From Paraburkholderia haematera (lineage in GTDB: Bacteria; Pseudomonadota; Gammaproteobacteria; Burkholderiales; Burkholderiaceae), in contig NZ_CAJNBK010000006.1 of assembly GCF_905220975.1 (NCBI RefSeq), positions 298,144 through 362,143 of the forward strand: 64,000 nt of DNA, given 5' to 3'. Numbering within the stretch: the first letter of the stretch is position 1; each line of letters begins with the position of its first letter. A program made the translations under genes and the position numbers. Below, in pieces: positions 51,785-61,688 of this stretch. The notes beneath the pieces were generated by a model. It did no database searches and had not been told where the DNA came from. It was given only the letters and a program-made list of their open reading frames with translations.

Positions 51785-52552
51785 TCACCTGGCCGCCATG
51801 CGGATGGCGCCATCAAGGCGAATCACCTCGCCGTTGAGGTAGGTGTTTTCGAGGATGTGCAGCACAAGGCCCGCGAATTCTTCAGGTCGACCAAGGCGCG
51901 CGGGAAAAGGGACCATCTTCCCGAGGGCGTCTTGTACTTCTGTGGGCATGCCTTTGAGCATCGGCGTCTCCATGATTCCGGGCGCGACGGCGATCACGCG
52001 AATGCCATGACGGGCCAATTCCCGCGCGACGGGCAGCGTCATTGCTACCACACCGCCTTTGGAAGCAGCGTAGCCCGCTTGCCCGATCTGGCCATCGAAG
52101 GCCGCGACCGAAGCGGTATTGATGATGACCCCGCGCTCGCCGTCGGTCTCGGGCATGTTCCCGGCCATGCAGGCTGCGGCCAGCCGTACCATGTTGAAGG
52201 CGCCGATCAGGTTGATCTGAACGGTGCGCGCGAAACTCTCTAGCCGGTGCGGGCCTTCGCGTCCGAGCACTTTCTCGGCGGGGGCAACGCCTGCGCAATT
52301 GATCAGGCCATTCAGCGCGCCGAAGGTGTCGCAAAACGCGGCCAACGCACACTCAGCGCTCGCTGAGTCGGATATGTCGACCTTGGCGAAGTGGGCATTG
52401 CCGCCCAGTTCCGCCGCGAGCGCGGCACCGGCGTCCTCGTCGACGTCTATCAGCAGCACGCAGGCGCCGCCCGCCACCAGACGGCGCGCCGTGGCTGCGC
52501 CGAGCCCTGAGGCGCCACCTGTGACGACGAAACTTTTCCCTTGAATCTGCAC
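51785..52552 (-). CDS. 3-hydroxyacyl-CoA dehydrogenase-like SDR (HSD10 type)
   Basis: 255-residue SDR. TGGASGLG near 10-17, LLIDVDEDAG with the Asp that selects NAD, INCAGVAPA in place of NNAG, NTASVAAFDGQIGQAGYAASKGG with the catalytic Ser/Tyr/Lys, and the C-terminal LENTYLNGEVIRLDGAIRM. This matches type-2 3-hydroxyacyl-CoA dehydrogenase. GTG 52552 is preceded by GGGAGACAG; the frame to 52669 is unlikely. First gene of the SDR-thiolase operon, divergent from the AraC regulator. Confidence 0.9.
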   Translation of the reverse strand: MQIQGKSFVVTGGASGLGAATARRLVAGGACVLLIDVDEDAGAALAAELGGNAHFAKVDISDSASAECALAAFCDTFGALNGLINCAGVAPAEKVLGREGPHRLESFARTVQINLIGAFNMVRLAAACMAGNMPETDGERGVIINTASVAAFDGQIGQAGYAASKGGVVAMTLPVARELARHGIRVIAVAPGIMETPMLKGMPTEVQDALGKMVPFPARLGRPEEFAGLVLHILENTYLNGEVIRLDGAIRMAAR

Positions 52553-52916
52553 TTCTGTCTCCCGGAAGTGACCACCTCGACGCGCACGGTACCGGGCCCG
52601 TGCTTCGCTGTGAGCACGGAATGCCGGAGCCATGCGTCCCGTTGGACGGTCATGTGATGCGACCGGCACGCTGCATGGCCCCGGCCGACAAAGCCATATT
52701 TGCGACGATCAACTGGCTGGTCATGGTAAGCGGCACGCGAAAGCACGCCCATGCCCATAGACCTCTTCATGCGTGCGCCTTTCGGACATATCGTGCCGGG
52801 ATTGCGTCGCTCCCAGCGTTCCTTGCCCGATGACTGCTCGTGCTCAGTCGTACCAGGTTTCGCTTGGGCGCGGTAGCGATTAACATAAGTACACTTTCTG
52901 TGGGTGGACCCTGACC

Positions 52917-53933
52917 ATGAATGAGGCTCAAGACAAGGGCACAACCTCTATCGGCCTGGTGCGTGAAGCAATTCTCGTTGCCACGCAACGTAATCTCGAT
53001 GTAGCGGCCGTTCTCCAGCACGCTGGAATCGCGGCGGAATTGTTGAATGCGCCGAGAGCCCGTGTGCCGGCGTTAGCCTTTTCGCGCGTGTGGGCGGCTC
53101 TGGCCGACTTGATGGACGACGAGTTCTTTGGTCTCGACAGCCACGCACTGCGGCGGGGCAGTTACGCTCTGATGTGTCATGCCGTGCTGCATGCCGACAA
53201 TCTGGAGCACGCGCTGCGTCGCATGCTGAAGTTCCTGCGTGCGGTTCTCGACGACATTCATGGGGAGTTGCGCTGCGAAGGCGAGCATGCACTGATCATC
53301 CTGCATGACGATGGGCGGACGCGCCGCCTCTTTGCCTACGGGACCTGGTTCATCCTCGTACATGGCCTTGCGTGCTGGCTGGCGCGCAGACGGATTCCGC
53401 TGATCGAGATGAGGTTTCGCGCTTCCGCGCCAATCGATGACAGCGACTACCGCATGCGCTTCTGCGAGGATGTGACGTTCTCCGCGGAACAAACCCTGAT
53501 CCGTTTCGACCGCAGTTTTCTCGACCTGAAACTATCCGGGACGGAAGAGAGCCTGCGTGCATTTCTGCACAACGCACCAGCCAATATCCTGGTCAAATAT
53601 CGCAACGAATCCAGCACTACGGTCCTGGTGAGACGCCGACTCAGAAACCAGGCCCCCGACGACTGGCCCGACCTTGACGCGCTATCGCGACTACTGAATC
53701 TGTCCGTGGCCACGCTGCAACGCCGCCTGTTGGCCGAAGGTACGAACTATCGGCAACTGAAAGACGAATTGCGCCGTGACATCGCGATCGAGTTGTTTTC
53801 CAGCAGTTCTCTCACGGTGGCGGAAGTCGCTGCACGGACCGGATTTCAGGAAACGAGTGCTTTCCACCGGGCCTTCAGGAAGTGGACCGGGGCCAGTCCG
53901 GGAATGTACCGTCATGGCAGGGCGAATTCTTAA
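52917..53933 (+). CDS. AraC family regulator (Arabinose_bd/OruR type)
   Basis: 338-residue regulator. N-terminal arabinose-binding-like domain (about 10-200; LDVAAVLQHAGIAAELLNAPRARVPALAFSRVWAALADLMDDEFFGLD), C-terminal helix-turn-helix (about 245-335): LSVATLQRRLLAEGTNYRQLKDELRRDIAIELFSSSSLTVAEVAARTGFQETSAFHRAFRKWTGASPGMYR. Lies between the SDR-thiolase operon (divergent) and the esterase gene (same direction) and is the likely controller of the 50-60 kb island. Confidence 0.92.
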   Translation: MNEAQDKGTTSIGLVREAILVATQRNLDVAAVLQHAGIAAELLNAPRARVPALAFSRVWAALADLMDDEFFGLDSHALRRGSYALMCHAVLHADNLEHALRRMLKFLRAVLDDIHGELRCEGEHALIILHDDGRTRRLFAYGTWFILVHGLACWLARRRIPLIEMRFRASAPIDDSDYRMRFCEDVTFSAEQTLIRFDRSFLDLKLSGTEESLRAFLHNAPANILVKYRNESSTTVLVRRRLRNQAPDDWPDLDALSRLLNLSVATLQRRLLAEGTNYRQLKDELRRDIAIELFSSSSLTVAEVAARTGFQETSAFHRAFRKWTGASPGMYRHGRANS

Positions 53934-54226
53934 CCGTTAGAACTCGCAGCGTCGTCATCACACTGTTCATGCGTTCAGAGGTGCTTGCACGTTTGAACGG
54001 TCGAAAGATTTCATTCTCTTCTCCAAATCACGTCTCGCGCGAACGCTCATTCGATTAAAGCGCAGGTGTCCACACGCCTCATGAAAACTGAGGTCGGCGG
54101 ACATGGATCGGTGCGCCAACCAGGCTGACACTTCACTCGCGTTCGGCAAATCAAAAGACGCCTCGCGCCCGGTTGCGCAAGTAACCGAGTCAGTCATTGC
54201 GGTACAAAAAATATACGGAGACGAGA

Positions 54227-55915
54227 ATGAGAACCCGGTTCAGAAGCCGCCGAAGCTCGGCGATTGTGGGTGCATTATTCGCCGCATCGGCTATTGCCGT
54301 ATCCGGCTGCGGCGGCAATGACTCCGCACCGGCAAACGCCGCGGCCGCGACCCCAGCCGCGAAATGCAGTGCGTTGACTGGTATCACTATTCCCGCTGGC
54401 TCGATCGGATTGCCGACAACGGGTGCCACGGTCGTGTCCGCGACGCTCGTTGCCGATACCGATCCTGGTAACAACAATGGCGAGTACTGCAAAGTGCTCG
54501 GAAGTATTCATCCGATGGATTTCAATGCGCCCGATATCCGGGCGGAGGTGGATCTACCGACTAACTTTAACGGGAAATCCGTTCACTTCGGCGGTGGGGG
54601 ATTTGACGGCACCATTCCCGATACTGAGGGCTCTCCCGCCGATGGGTTCTTGACCGGCGCAGAGCCCGCAGGCGTCAGTACACCGTTGCGCAGAGGGTAT
54701 GTGACTTTCGGGAGCGACAGCGGACATGAGGCAAACGCCTTCGACGGTACTTTTGCAACAAACGATGAGGCACTCGCCAACTACGCAGGCGACCACATCA
54801 AGAAGACACATGACTTCGCAGCCTACCTCGCAAAGGCAAGATATGGCTCCGACTTCGTTCACAGCTATTTTATTGGTGGATCGAGCGGAGGCCGGCAAGG
54901 TCTGATTGCGGCGCAACGATTCCCGCACGACTACGACGGCATCATTTCGACATTTCCCGCTTCAGGAATAACAGGACTATGGCTGCAGATGGGCAGGATC
55001 TCGCGATCTCTGCTCGCACCCGGAGGATACGTCACACCTGCTAAAGGCAAGGCGCTTCTCGCAGCGGTCATGAAGCAATGCGACGCTCTGGATGGCGCGG
55101 CTGACGGCATCATCAGTAACCCCGCGGCGTGCGTATTCGATCCGGCAACGATTCGCTGCTCTGGCGGGGTCGACACGGGTGATAGCTGCTTGTCGGACGC
55201 ACAAATCAATACGATGACCACTGCTGGCACGCCGCTTAACTTTAGCTTCAACCTGGCAAACGGAATTCAGTCATTCCCCGCATTTAGCGCGTTCACGGGA
55301 GCAGACTTCTGGTCCGTTGGCTTTGCATGGGGCGCGTCAGCCACCGATGCGATAGTCGAGCCTGGCGTGTTCGGCAAAAGCGCGTTTTACTACACGTTTT
55401 CAAATGACATGCTTCGGTTCGCGGTTGCTCGCGACCCCGGTTTGAGCATTCTCAACTTTAATCCAGCCAACCCCGGATTATTGACCTCGCGCGTGCAGGC
55501 GGTCAGCGCGCTCATGGACAGCACGAGCACCGACCTGAGTCAATTCGAGGCCCGCGGCGGCAAGATCATTATGCAGCACGGACAATCGGACCAGTTCATT
55601 CCGGCGCAATTGTCGATTGATTACTACGACCGACTGGTGTCCCGGTTCGGGCAGGGACCACTGGGTCAATTTCTAAAGTTCTACCTGGTGCCGGGCGCGG
55701 CGCACGGTGTCGGCGGGCAATTCAATGGTTCATATGACGGTCTGACGGCATTGGACAACTGGGTGACGAAAGGCGCCGAGCCCAAAAATCTGATTATCAC
55801 CGACCTGACTCCGCCGACAGCCGGACGCACGCGGCCAATGTGCGAATACCCACAGTGGCCCAAATACGTCGGCGGCGACCAGAACCTTGCGGCCAGCTTC
55901 GTGTGCTCTAACTAA
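54227..55915 (+). CDS. Tannase/feruloyl esterase family lipoprotein, atypical catalytic Cys pair
   Basis: 562-residue alpha/beta hydrolase of the tannase family with a lipobox (IAVSGC28). Putative triad: S219 in FIGGSSGGRQG, D455 in HGQSDQF, H493 in GAAHGVGG. The family normally carries Cys before the Ser and after the His (the CS-D-HC motif, a disulfide holding the triad); here both positions are Gly. ATG 54227. Likely hydrolyses phenolic acid esters at the cell surface, releasing acids for the nearby MFS and CoA ligase. Confidence 0.9.
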   Translation: MRTRFRSRRSSAIVGALFAASAIAVSGCGGNDSAPANAAAATPAAKCSALTGITIPAGSIGLPTTGATVVSATLVADTDPGNNNGEYCKVLGSIHPMDFNAPDIRAEVDLPTNFNGKSVHFGGGGFDGTIPDTEGSPADGFLTGAEPAGVSTPLRRGYVTFGSDSGHEANAFDGTFATNDEALANYAGDHIKKTHDFAAYLAKARYGSDFVHSYFIGGSSGGRQGLIAAQRFPHDYDGIISTFPASGITGLWLQMGRISRSLLAPGGYVTPAKGKALLAAVMKQCDALDGAADGIISNPAACVFDPATIRCSGGVDTGDSCLSDAQINTMTTAGTPLNFSFNLANGIQSFPAFSAFTGADFWSVGFAWGASATDAIVEPGVFGKSAFYYTFSNDMLRFAVARDPGLSILNFNPANPGLLTSRVQAVSALMDSTSTDLSQFEARGGKIIMQHGQSDQFIPAQLSIDYYDRLVSRFGQGPLGQFLKFYLVPGAAHGVGGQFNGSYDGLTALDNWVTKGAEPKNLIITDLTPPTAGRTRPMCEYPQWPKYVGGDQNLAASFVCSN

Positions 55916-56125
55916 GCGGGCTAGAAGCGCACGCCTAGTGCGGTTCCGAGCAGTAGCGTTACGTCGGGACCGCCAGTGTCACAACACCGCAAACGCAGGT
56001 GTTCGGCGACCTCACTCATCTTGAAGTTAATGGACATCGACTGCCAGGAGCCTTCGCCGGACACTGGTTGCAACACAGCGGCCTGCGCGGACTTCGGCCA
56101 CGACATTAAACCAAAGGAGACAAGC

Positions 56126-57484
56126 ATGAACCAGATCGATGTTCATTCACTCGCGGGCCAGGCCAGGTTCAACGGCTTGCACAGGCTGGTCCTGTTCTGG
56201 TGCGTGTTGATGCTGATAGTCGACGGCTACGATCTCGCCATCGTCGGTGCAGCGTTGCCGTCGATCATGAAGGGCATGCACATCGACGCGACCAGTGCCG
56301 GCATCATGGCCGCATCGGCACTTTGTGGCGTCATGCTCGGAGCTATTTTTCTTGGCACGCTGGCTGACCGTTTTGGCCGCCCGATGATGATCTGCGTTTG
56401 TGTGGCTCTGTTCAGCCTCTTTACAGCCGCCGCTGGGCTGACGAACGATCCCGTCAGTTTCAGCGTAACCCGATTCATTGCGGGCCTCGGCATTGGAGGC
56501 GTCTTGCCGATCGTCACCGCGCAGATGGCGGAGTTCTCGCCTGACCGACTGCGCACTCGATTGGTCACACTCGTATTCGCCGGATACTCGGTCGGCGGCA
56601 TTCTGGTCGCGCTGACTGCAAAGCAGCTTATCGGCAGCTATGGCTGGCAATCCGTCTTTTTTGCCGCGGGTCTGCCTGTCCTGCTGATCCCGTTCATCAT
56701 TAAAACGATGCCTCATTCGATGACCTTTCTGGTCAAGAACGGCCGACGTAATGAACTCCGTATGCTCGTGAAGCGCCTGGTGCCCGACTATCCGGTGAGT
56801 GACGACGAGCAGTTTGCAGGACCGTCGTCGGACAAGAGCAAGGACGTTTCCGTGCGACGACTCTTTCAGGACGGCCGCGCTTTCAGTACTACGATGATGT
56901 GGGTCGCATTCATGACGGGCCTTTTCATGGTGTACGCGCTGAGTTCGTGGTTGACCAAGCTCATGGCAATGGCGGGATACAGCCTCGGTTCAGCTTTGAA
57001 CTTCGTGATCGTGTTTAACGTCGGCGCCATTGCGGGTGCGATTCTCGGCGGCTGGCTGGGCGACAGGGTCAATATCAAGCGGGTGCTGATCGCGTTCTAC
57101 GTCGTGGGAGCCGTTGCACTCTCGCTGATGGGATACACGAAATCGACAGCGTCATTGTTTGTCGTTGTATTCGTTGTGGGCGCATCGACGCTGGGTACTC
57201 AATTGCTCGCCTATGCTTATGCGGGCGGTTTCTATCCTCATGCGATCCGCTCTACGGGTGTTGGCTTTGCTTCTGGCGTGGGCCGCATCGGCGCGATCGT
57301 GGCGCCGGTGCTCATCGGCTGGCTTGTGTCTTTGAAGCTGCCGCTGGAACAGAACTTCATGGCAATCGGCGTGGCGGGTCTTATTGGTGCCATGGCCGTG
57401 ACGCTGATCGATCACGCGCGCGCCGATTCCTATCGCGGACGCAGTGCGACTATTCCCGCAGTTCAGCGCAGTGCAGGGCGCTAA
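56126..57484 (+). CDS. Aromatic acid:H+ symporter (AAHS-type MFS)
   Basis: 452-residue 12-helix MFS protein. Helix 1 has DGYD (VDGYDLAIVGAALP), the AAHS signature, with GTLADRFGRP in loop 2-3 and GGWLGDRVN in loop 8-9. Homologues import 4-hydroxybenzoate, protocatechuate or hydroxycinnamates. ATG 56126 follows AAAGGAGAC. Lies 210 bp after the esterase gene and 61 bp before the nitroreductase gene. Takes up the phenolic acid freed by the esterase, by inference. Confidence 0.92.
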   Translation: MNQIDVHSLAGQARFNGLHRLVLFWCVLMLIVDGYDLAIVGAALPSIMKGMHIDATSAGIMAASALCGVMLGAIFLGTLADRFGRPMMICVCVALFSLFTAAAGLTNDPVSFSVTRFIAGLGIGGVLPIVTAQMAEFSPDRLRTRLVTLVFAGYSVGGILVALTAKQLIGSYGWQSVFFAAGLPVLLIPFIIKTMPHSMTFLVKNGRRNELRMLVKRLVPDYPVSDDEQFAGPSSDKSKDVSVRRLFQDGRAFSTTMMWVAFMTGLFMVYALSSWLTKLMAMAGYSLGSALNFVIVFNVGAIAGAILGGWLGDRVNIKRVLIAFYVVGAVALSLMGYTKSTASLFVVVFVVGASTLGTQLLAYAYAGGFYPHAIRSTGVGFASGVGRIGAIVAPVLIGWLVSLKLPLEQNFMAIGVAGLIGAMAVTLIDHARADSYRGRSATIPAVQRSAGR

Positions 57485-57545
57485 TTGCGACTATTGCAGG
57501 TTATTCACTAGAGAAGCCACGTCCACGCGGCAGTACATTTTCAAC

Positions 57546-58283
57546 ATGCAGAAAGAAATGGATCGTCTATCTCCGCCTCCTTTCACCTCGTTTATCGACG
57601 TCAGTCGAGCCGTCGACTGGGCGCTCGTCACCCGGCGCAGCGTTCGTGCCTTCTTGCCGACACCGGTTGCGCGCGAGGACATCGAGTCCATCCTGGAGGT
57701 CGCGCGCTTCAGTGCTACCGGCGTCAACATCCAGCCGTGGCATGTGCATGTCGTGACAGGCGCGATGAAGTCGCGCCTGTCTGCGGTCATCAACGAGATC
57801 AATGACGATCCCGCCCGCAGTTCCGACCTCGACGAGCCCTACGACTACTATCCGCGCGAATGGATCGCGCCGTATGTGGACCGCCGCCGCAAGGTCGGTT
57901 GGAACCTGTACGGGTTGCTCGGCATCGAGAAGGGCGACAAGGAACGAATGCACGTCCAGCACGGCCGCAACTATCGCTTCTTCGATGCACCCGTCGGCCT
58001 GTTTTTTACAGTGGACCGCGTCATGCGCGAAGGCAGTCTGCTGGACACCGGCATGTTCCTGCAAAGCGTGATGCTCGCTGCTCGCGCGCGTGGCCTCGAC
58101 ACTTGCCCGCAAGCGGCTTTCAACAAATTCCACCGCGTGATCGCCGACGAACTGTCGATTCCCGATAACCAGATGCTGGTCTGCGGAATGAGCCTGGGTT
58201 ATGCCGATCACGACTGCATCGAGAATTCGCTAGTGACGGACCGTGTCCCAGTGAGCGATTTCACTACTTTCTATAATGAATGA
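57546..58283 (+). CDS. Nitroreductase family flavoprotein
   Basis: 245-residue FMN-dependent nitroreductase-fold enzyme: VTRRSVRAFLPTPVAREDIESILEVARFSATGVNIQPWHVHVV at the start, and GLDTCPQAAFNKFHRVIADEL, LVCGMSLGYADHD near the end. Reduces nitroaromatics, quinones or enoates. ATG 57546 or 57558. It precedes the acyl-CoA ligase gene by 14 bp and is probably in the same transcript. Confidence 0.9.
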   Translation: MQKEMDRLSPPPFTSFIDVSRAVDWALVTRRSVRAFLPTPVAREDIESILEVARFSATGVNIQPWHVHVVTGAMKSRLSAVINEINDDPARSSDLDEPYDYYPREWIAPYVDRRRKVGWNLYGLLGIEKGDKERMHVQHGRNYRFFDAPVGLFFTVDRVMREGSLLDTGMFLQSVMLAARARGLDTCPQAAFNKFHRVIADELSIPDNQMLVCGMSLGYADHDCIENSLVTDRVPVSDFTTFYNE

Positions 58284-58297
58284 ACGGAGACAAAGTC

Positions 58298-59950
58298 ATG
58301 AGTGCAAAGGCCTACTCGCGAGGTCTCGAGAAGAACCCGGCGAACCACGTTCCGTTGACGCCATTGACCTTTCTCGATCGAACCGCCGACGTCTATCCGC
58401 AACGAACCGCGATCATTCATGGCGAATTCCGGCAGACGTGGGCGACGACCCGCGAGCGTTGCTACCGCCTCGCGTCGGCGCTCGTTCAATTGGGAATCGA
58501 GCCGGGCGATACCGTGTCGATCATCGCACCCAATACACCGGCCATGCTCGAGGCGCACTTCGGCGTGCCGCTCTCGGGGGCCGTGCTCAATGCCATCAAT
58601 TGCCGTCTCGATGCTGACGGCGTCGCGTTTATCCTGCGCCACGGCGAATGCAAGCTTCTGCTGGTGGACCGCGAGTTTGCCGCGCTGGTCGAAAAAGCGT
58701 TGCAGTCAGTCCCGAATCCGCCGCGTCTCGTCGACATCAACGATCACGAAGCGCCCGACGGTGCCGCCATCGGCGAAACCGATTATGAATCGCTGCTCGC
58801 CAGCGGCGACCCGGCATTTGCCGGCCGTGGCCCCGTCGACGAATGGACGCCGATCGCGTTGAACTACACCTCGGGCACGACAGGAGATCCGAAGGGCGTC
58901 GTTCCGAGCCATCGCGGCACGTATCTAATGAGCCTGCTGCAGATGACGAACTGGCCGCTCCCGCGTGCGCCGATTTATCTGTGGACGCTTCCCATGTTCC
59001 ATGCCAACGGCTGGTGCTTCACATGGGCGATTACTGCCGCGGCGGGAACGCATGTATGCCTGCGCAAAGTCAACGCGGCCAATATCCTTTCGGCGATCGG
59101 GAAACATGGCGTCGATCATTTTTGTGCGGCGCCGATTGTTCTCGCAGGCATCGCTAGCATGCCGCAGTCGCAACGTCAGCCGCTGCCGCGTCGAGTGCGC
59201 GTTCTCACCGCCGGTTCGCCGGCGCCGGCAGCGGTTCTGGAGGCCGTCGGCGCGATGGGTTTCGACGTCGATCACGTGTTTGGAATTACCGAGATCTCCG
59301 GCACGCCGATCAGCTGCGCATGGCACGATGAGTGGGATGCGTTGCCGCCGGAGCAGCAAGGGAAATTGAAAGCGCGACAAGGCGTGCGTGCAGCAGCGTT
59401 CGAGAAAATGTCGGTTGCCGATCTCGCGACGCTCGAACCCGTGCCAGCCGATAGCCAGTCCTGCGGCGAAGTTCTCGTGCGCGGCAATACGGTGATGATG
59501 GGATATCTGAAGAATACCGACGCAACCGAAAAAGCTTTCGCCGGCGGTTGGTTTCATACCGGAGATCTGGCGGTCGTTCATCCAGACGGCTATATCCAGA
59601 TCACCGACCGCTCGAAGGACGTCATCATCTCGGGTGGGGAAAACATTTCATCTGTGGAAGTGGAAGAGGTGATCTACCGCATGTCGGGCGTGCTGAACGC
59701 AGCCGTGGTCGCGCAGCCGGACGACACATGGGGCGAGACGCCTTGCGCCTTTATCGAACTGAAGCCGGATGCGCCGCACATCACGGAGCAGGACGTCATC
59801 TCGTTCTGCCGTGAAAGACTGGCGCATTTCAAATGCCCGCGCCGAGTGATTTTCGGCGAATTGCCGAAAACCGCTACGGGGAAGATCCAGAAGTTTCGTT
59901 TGCGCGAGCAGGCGGGCAGCCGAATAGCAATTACCCGATTGGCAGGATGA
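58298..59950 (+). CDS. Acyl-CoA synthetase (AMP-forming, fatty/aromatic acid)
   Basis: 550-residue ANL-superfamily ligase. AMP-binding P-loop YTSGTTGDPKG at 190-200, HANGWCFTWAITAAAGTHVCL, and the core motif GWFHTGDLAVVHPDGYIQITDRSKDVIISGGENISSVEVE. The final KTATGKIQKF Lys is present. Resembles medium-chain acyl-CoA ligases (AlkK type) that also use phenylpropanoids. ATG 58298 with GGAG. Activates the imported acid as a CoA ester for beta-oxidation-type removal of acetyl-CoA. Confidence 0.94.
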   Translation: MSAKAYSRGLEKNPANHVPLTPLTFLDRTADVYPQRTAIIHGEFRQTWATTRERCYRLASALVQLGIEPGDTVSIIAPNTPAMLEAHFGVPLSGAVLNAINCRLDADGVAFILRHGECKLLLVDREFAALVEKALQSVPNPPRLVDINDHEAPDGAAIGETDYESLLASGDPAFAGRGPVDEWTPIALNYTSGTTGDPKGVVPSHRGTYLMSLLQMTNWPLPRAPIYLWTLPMFHANGWCFTWAITAAAGTHVCLRKVNAANILSAIGKHGVDHFCAAPIVLAGIASMPQSQRQPLPRRVRVLTAGSPAPAAVLEAVGAMGFDVDHVFGITEISGTPISCAWHDEWDALPPEQQGKLKARQGVRAAAFEKMSVADLATLEPVPADSQSCGEVLVRGNTVMMGYLKNTDATEKAFAGGWFHTGDLAVVHPDGYIQITDRSKDVIISGGENISSVEVEEVIYRMSGVLNAAVVAQPDDTWGETPCAFIELKPDAPHITEQDVISFCRERLAHFKCPRRVIFGELPKTATGKIQKFRLREQAGSRIAITRLAG

Positions 59951-60146
59951 CACGGGTTGGTCTTCCGGACCCGTCATGGGCTGCACACTGCGACTACCGT
60001 CTGCCGCGCCAGCAATGGCGCGTATTCGTATCGTAGGTATGCGCGATAGATGGAGATAGACCGTGCAAAGCTACCTTCATCGCGTTCTGGCTTTGGATGG
60101 ACCTCAGCCCTGGTGTCCATCAGAAACCGGTCAACTCAAGGAGAAA

Positions 60147-60557
60147 ATGATGAGCAAAGATTTCAGTGATGAATCGGCGGCCCTGGAAGCCACCGTGATG
60201 GAATACATGACCGCGTTCATGCGCGCCGATATCCCTGCCGTGCTCGCGACTTATGCTGAGGACGGCGTGCTGATGGCCCCCATCGGACCGGCGATCGAAG
60301 GCAAGAAGCAGCTTGCCGAGATGTATCCGGGCCTGTTCGACGCAGTCGATTTCAACATGGTTCCTAAGGTAACGGAAGTCCTTCAGACGAGCGCCGACTG
60401 GGGCTTTGTTCGCTCTGCGACCGAGGGCACTCAAACAAACAAGGCGACCGGCGACACCGAGACTGCCAAATATCTGGAGCTGTTCCTGCTCCGCAAATCG
60501 GAAACTGGTGCGTGGCAGATCGTCCGATACAACACCACGCAGATCCCCGCGGCATAG
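60147..60557 (+). CDS. SnoaL/DUF4440-like protein
   Basis: 136-residue NTF2-fold protein: ALEATVMEYMTAFMRADIPAVLATYAEDGVLMAPIGPAIEGKKQLAEMY and the C-terminal ELFLLRKSETGAWQIVRYNTTQ. AAGGAG lies just upstream of ATG 60147 (or 60150). Last gene of the 50-60 kb island, 196 bp after the ligase. Substrate unknown; such proteins often bind small cyclic or ester compounds. Confidence 0.88.
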   Translation: MMSKDFSDESAALEATVMEYMTAFMRADIPAVLATYAEDGVLMAPIGPAIEGKKQLAEMYPGLFDAVDFNMVPKVTEVLQTSADWGFVRSATEGTQTNKATGDTETAKYLELFLLRKSETGAWQIVRYNTTQIPAA

Positions 60558-60568
60558 GCAGCGTTTGA

Positions 60569-61030
60569 ATGAGAACCCGACTCGACCCTCATCGACGATC
60601 AGGGCCGAGCCGGTCGATCAATCCTCCTAACTGGGAAAGGCAGCTAACTCATTCGACCGGCGGAATCGAGATTGATACGCCTATTCAGAGCCGCGAGGAC
60701 CGTGGCGATCGAGCCTACGTGCAGGAAATCGTGGTAACTGCGCAGAAGCGGAGCGAGCGGATCAACGAGGTTCCGCTGTCTGTCACCGCCGTGGCGTGCG
60801 ACGCCCTCGCACGTTGCGGGGTAACCTCGGCACTTGACCTGGAATGCGTTGTTCCCGGATTTACCTATCAGCCCAGCAATACAGAATGCGTCGTCCGGAT
60901 TTGCCGGGGCATTGAGCTTATGCACGCGCGGGCGTTTCGAACCGGGCGGTTGCGGAGACCTGGCTTGGACACAGCCGAGTCCGAACGGCTGTACGACCGT
61001 CTCGTCGAGAGCGTCGCAACCCTCGTCTAG
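60569..61030 (+). pseudogene. TonB-dependent receptor plug-domain fragment
   Basis: The central part reads VQEIVVTAQKRSERINEVPLSVTAVACDALARCGVTSALDLECVVPGFTYQPSN, a TonB-dependent receptor plug (family form: IVVTAQKR, VPISVTA, VPGFTYQPSN). The expected RGIG continuation is replaced by CRGIELMHARAF and the frame soon ends. The 22-stranded barrel and signal are gone. A decayed receptor for phenolic/nutrient uptake next to the catabolic island. Confidence 0.75.
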
Positions 61031-61244
61031 CTCCTGCCGTTATGCCAGGGCGGTGACCGGGCCAGTTCCGGACGTGCGATCGCACTTGCACCTGCGCCCA
61101 GACATCGGAGCGCCTGCTCAGGTTCAGTTAATGGACTGTCATGAACTGTGCCGCCTTGATTCCCGGCGGGAGCCATCTGGAATCGAAGCGCCACGGCGTC
61201 CGGCTGACTTACGCAAAGAACCGGGGCAGCGCATCATCGCAGTG

Positions 61245-61688
61245 TCAATCCTTCTCTGGGTTGACGACGCGTATGGGACGAGTCCCGATACGCGCTCCCG
61301 TGACCTCGTCGACCGCCACCGCCCTGATCTCTGTTCCTGTTTCCGCATCGAGAAAGCGAACCAGCTTGCCATCGCCACGGTATTGCCGTCCCCAAGCACC
61401 GATCATGAAGAGCACCGGCAGAAAATCTCGCCCGGCAGCCGTCAGCAAGTACTCCTCGCGCGGCGGGCGCTCAGAGTAGCGGCGTTTTTCCAGTAGTCCC
61501 TCCTCTGTCAGAGTTGCCAGTCGCCGGGTCAGCATGGTCGGTGCAATGCCCAGACTTTTGCGGAACTGGTCAAAACGCGTGAGTCCGGCATGGGCATCGC
61601 GCAAGATAAGGAGGGCCCACGCGTCGCCCGCGACACTCAGGCTGCGCGCGATCGGACACGGTTCATCGCAGAGATTTCTGTCGTCCAT
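61245..61688 (-). CDS. HxlR family transcriptional regulator
   Basis: 147-residue winged-helix regulator. C10-PIARSLSVAGDAWALLILRDAHAG is the HxlR N-terminus with a conserved Cys, followed by FDQFRKSLGIAPTMLTRRLATLTEEGLLEKRRYSERPPREEYLLTAAG. HxlR proteins often sense aldehydes or quinones through that Cys. Divergent from the SDR-MDR pair across an 89-bp gap with direct repeats. Confidence 0.92.
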   Translation of the reverse strand: MDDRNLCDEPCPIARSLSVAGDAWALLILRDAHAGLTRFDQFRKSLGIAPTMLTRRLATLTEEGLLEKRRYSERPPREEYLLTAAGRDFLPVLFMIGAWGRQYRGDGKLVRFLDAETGTEIRAVAVDEVTGARIGTRPIRVVNPEKD

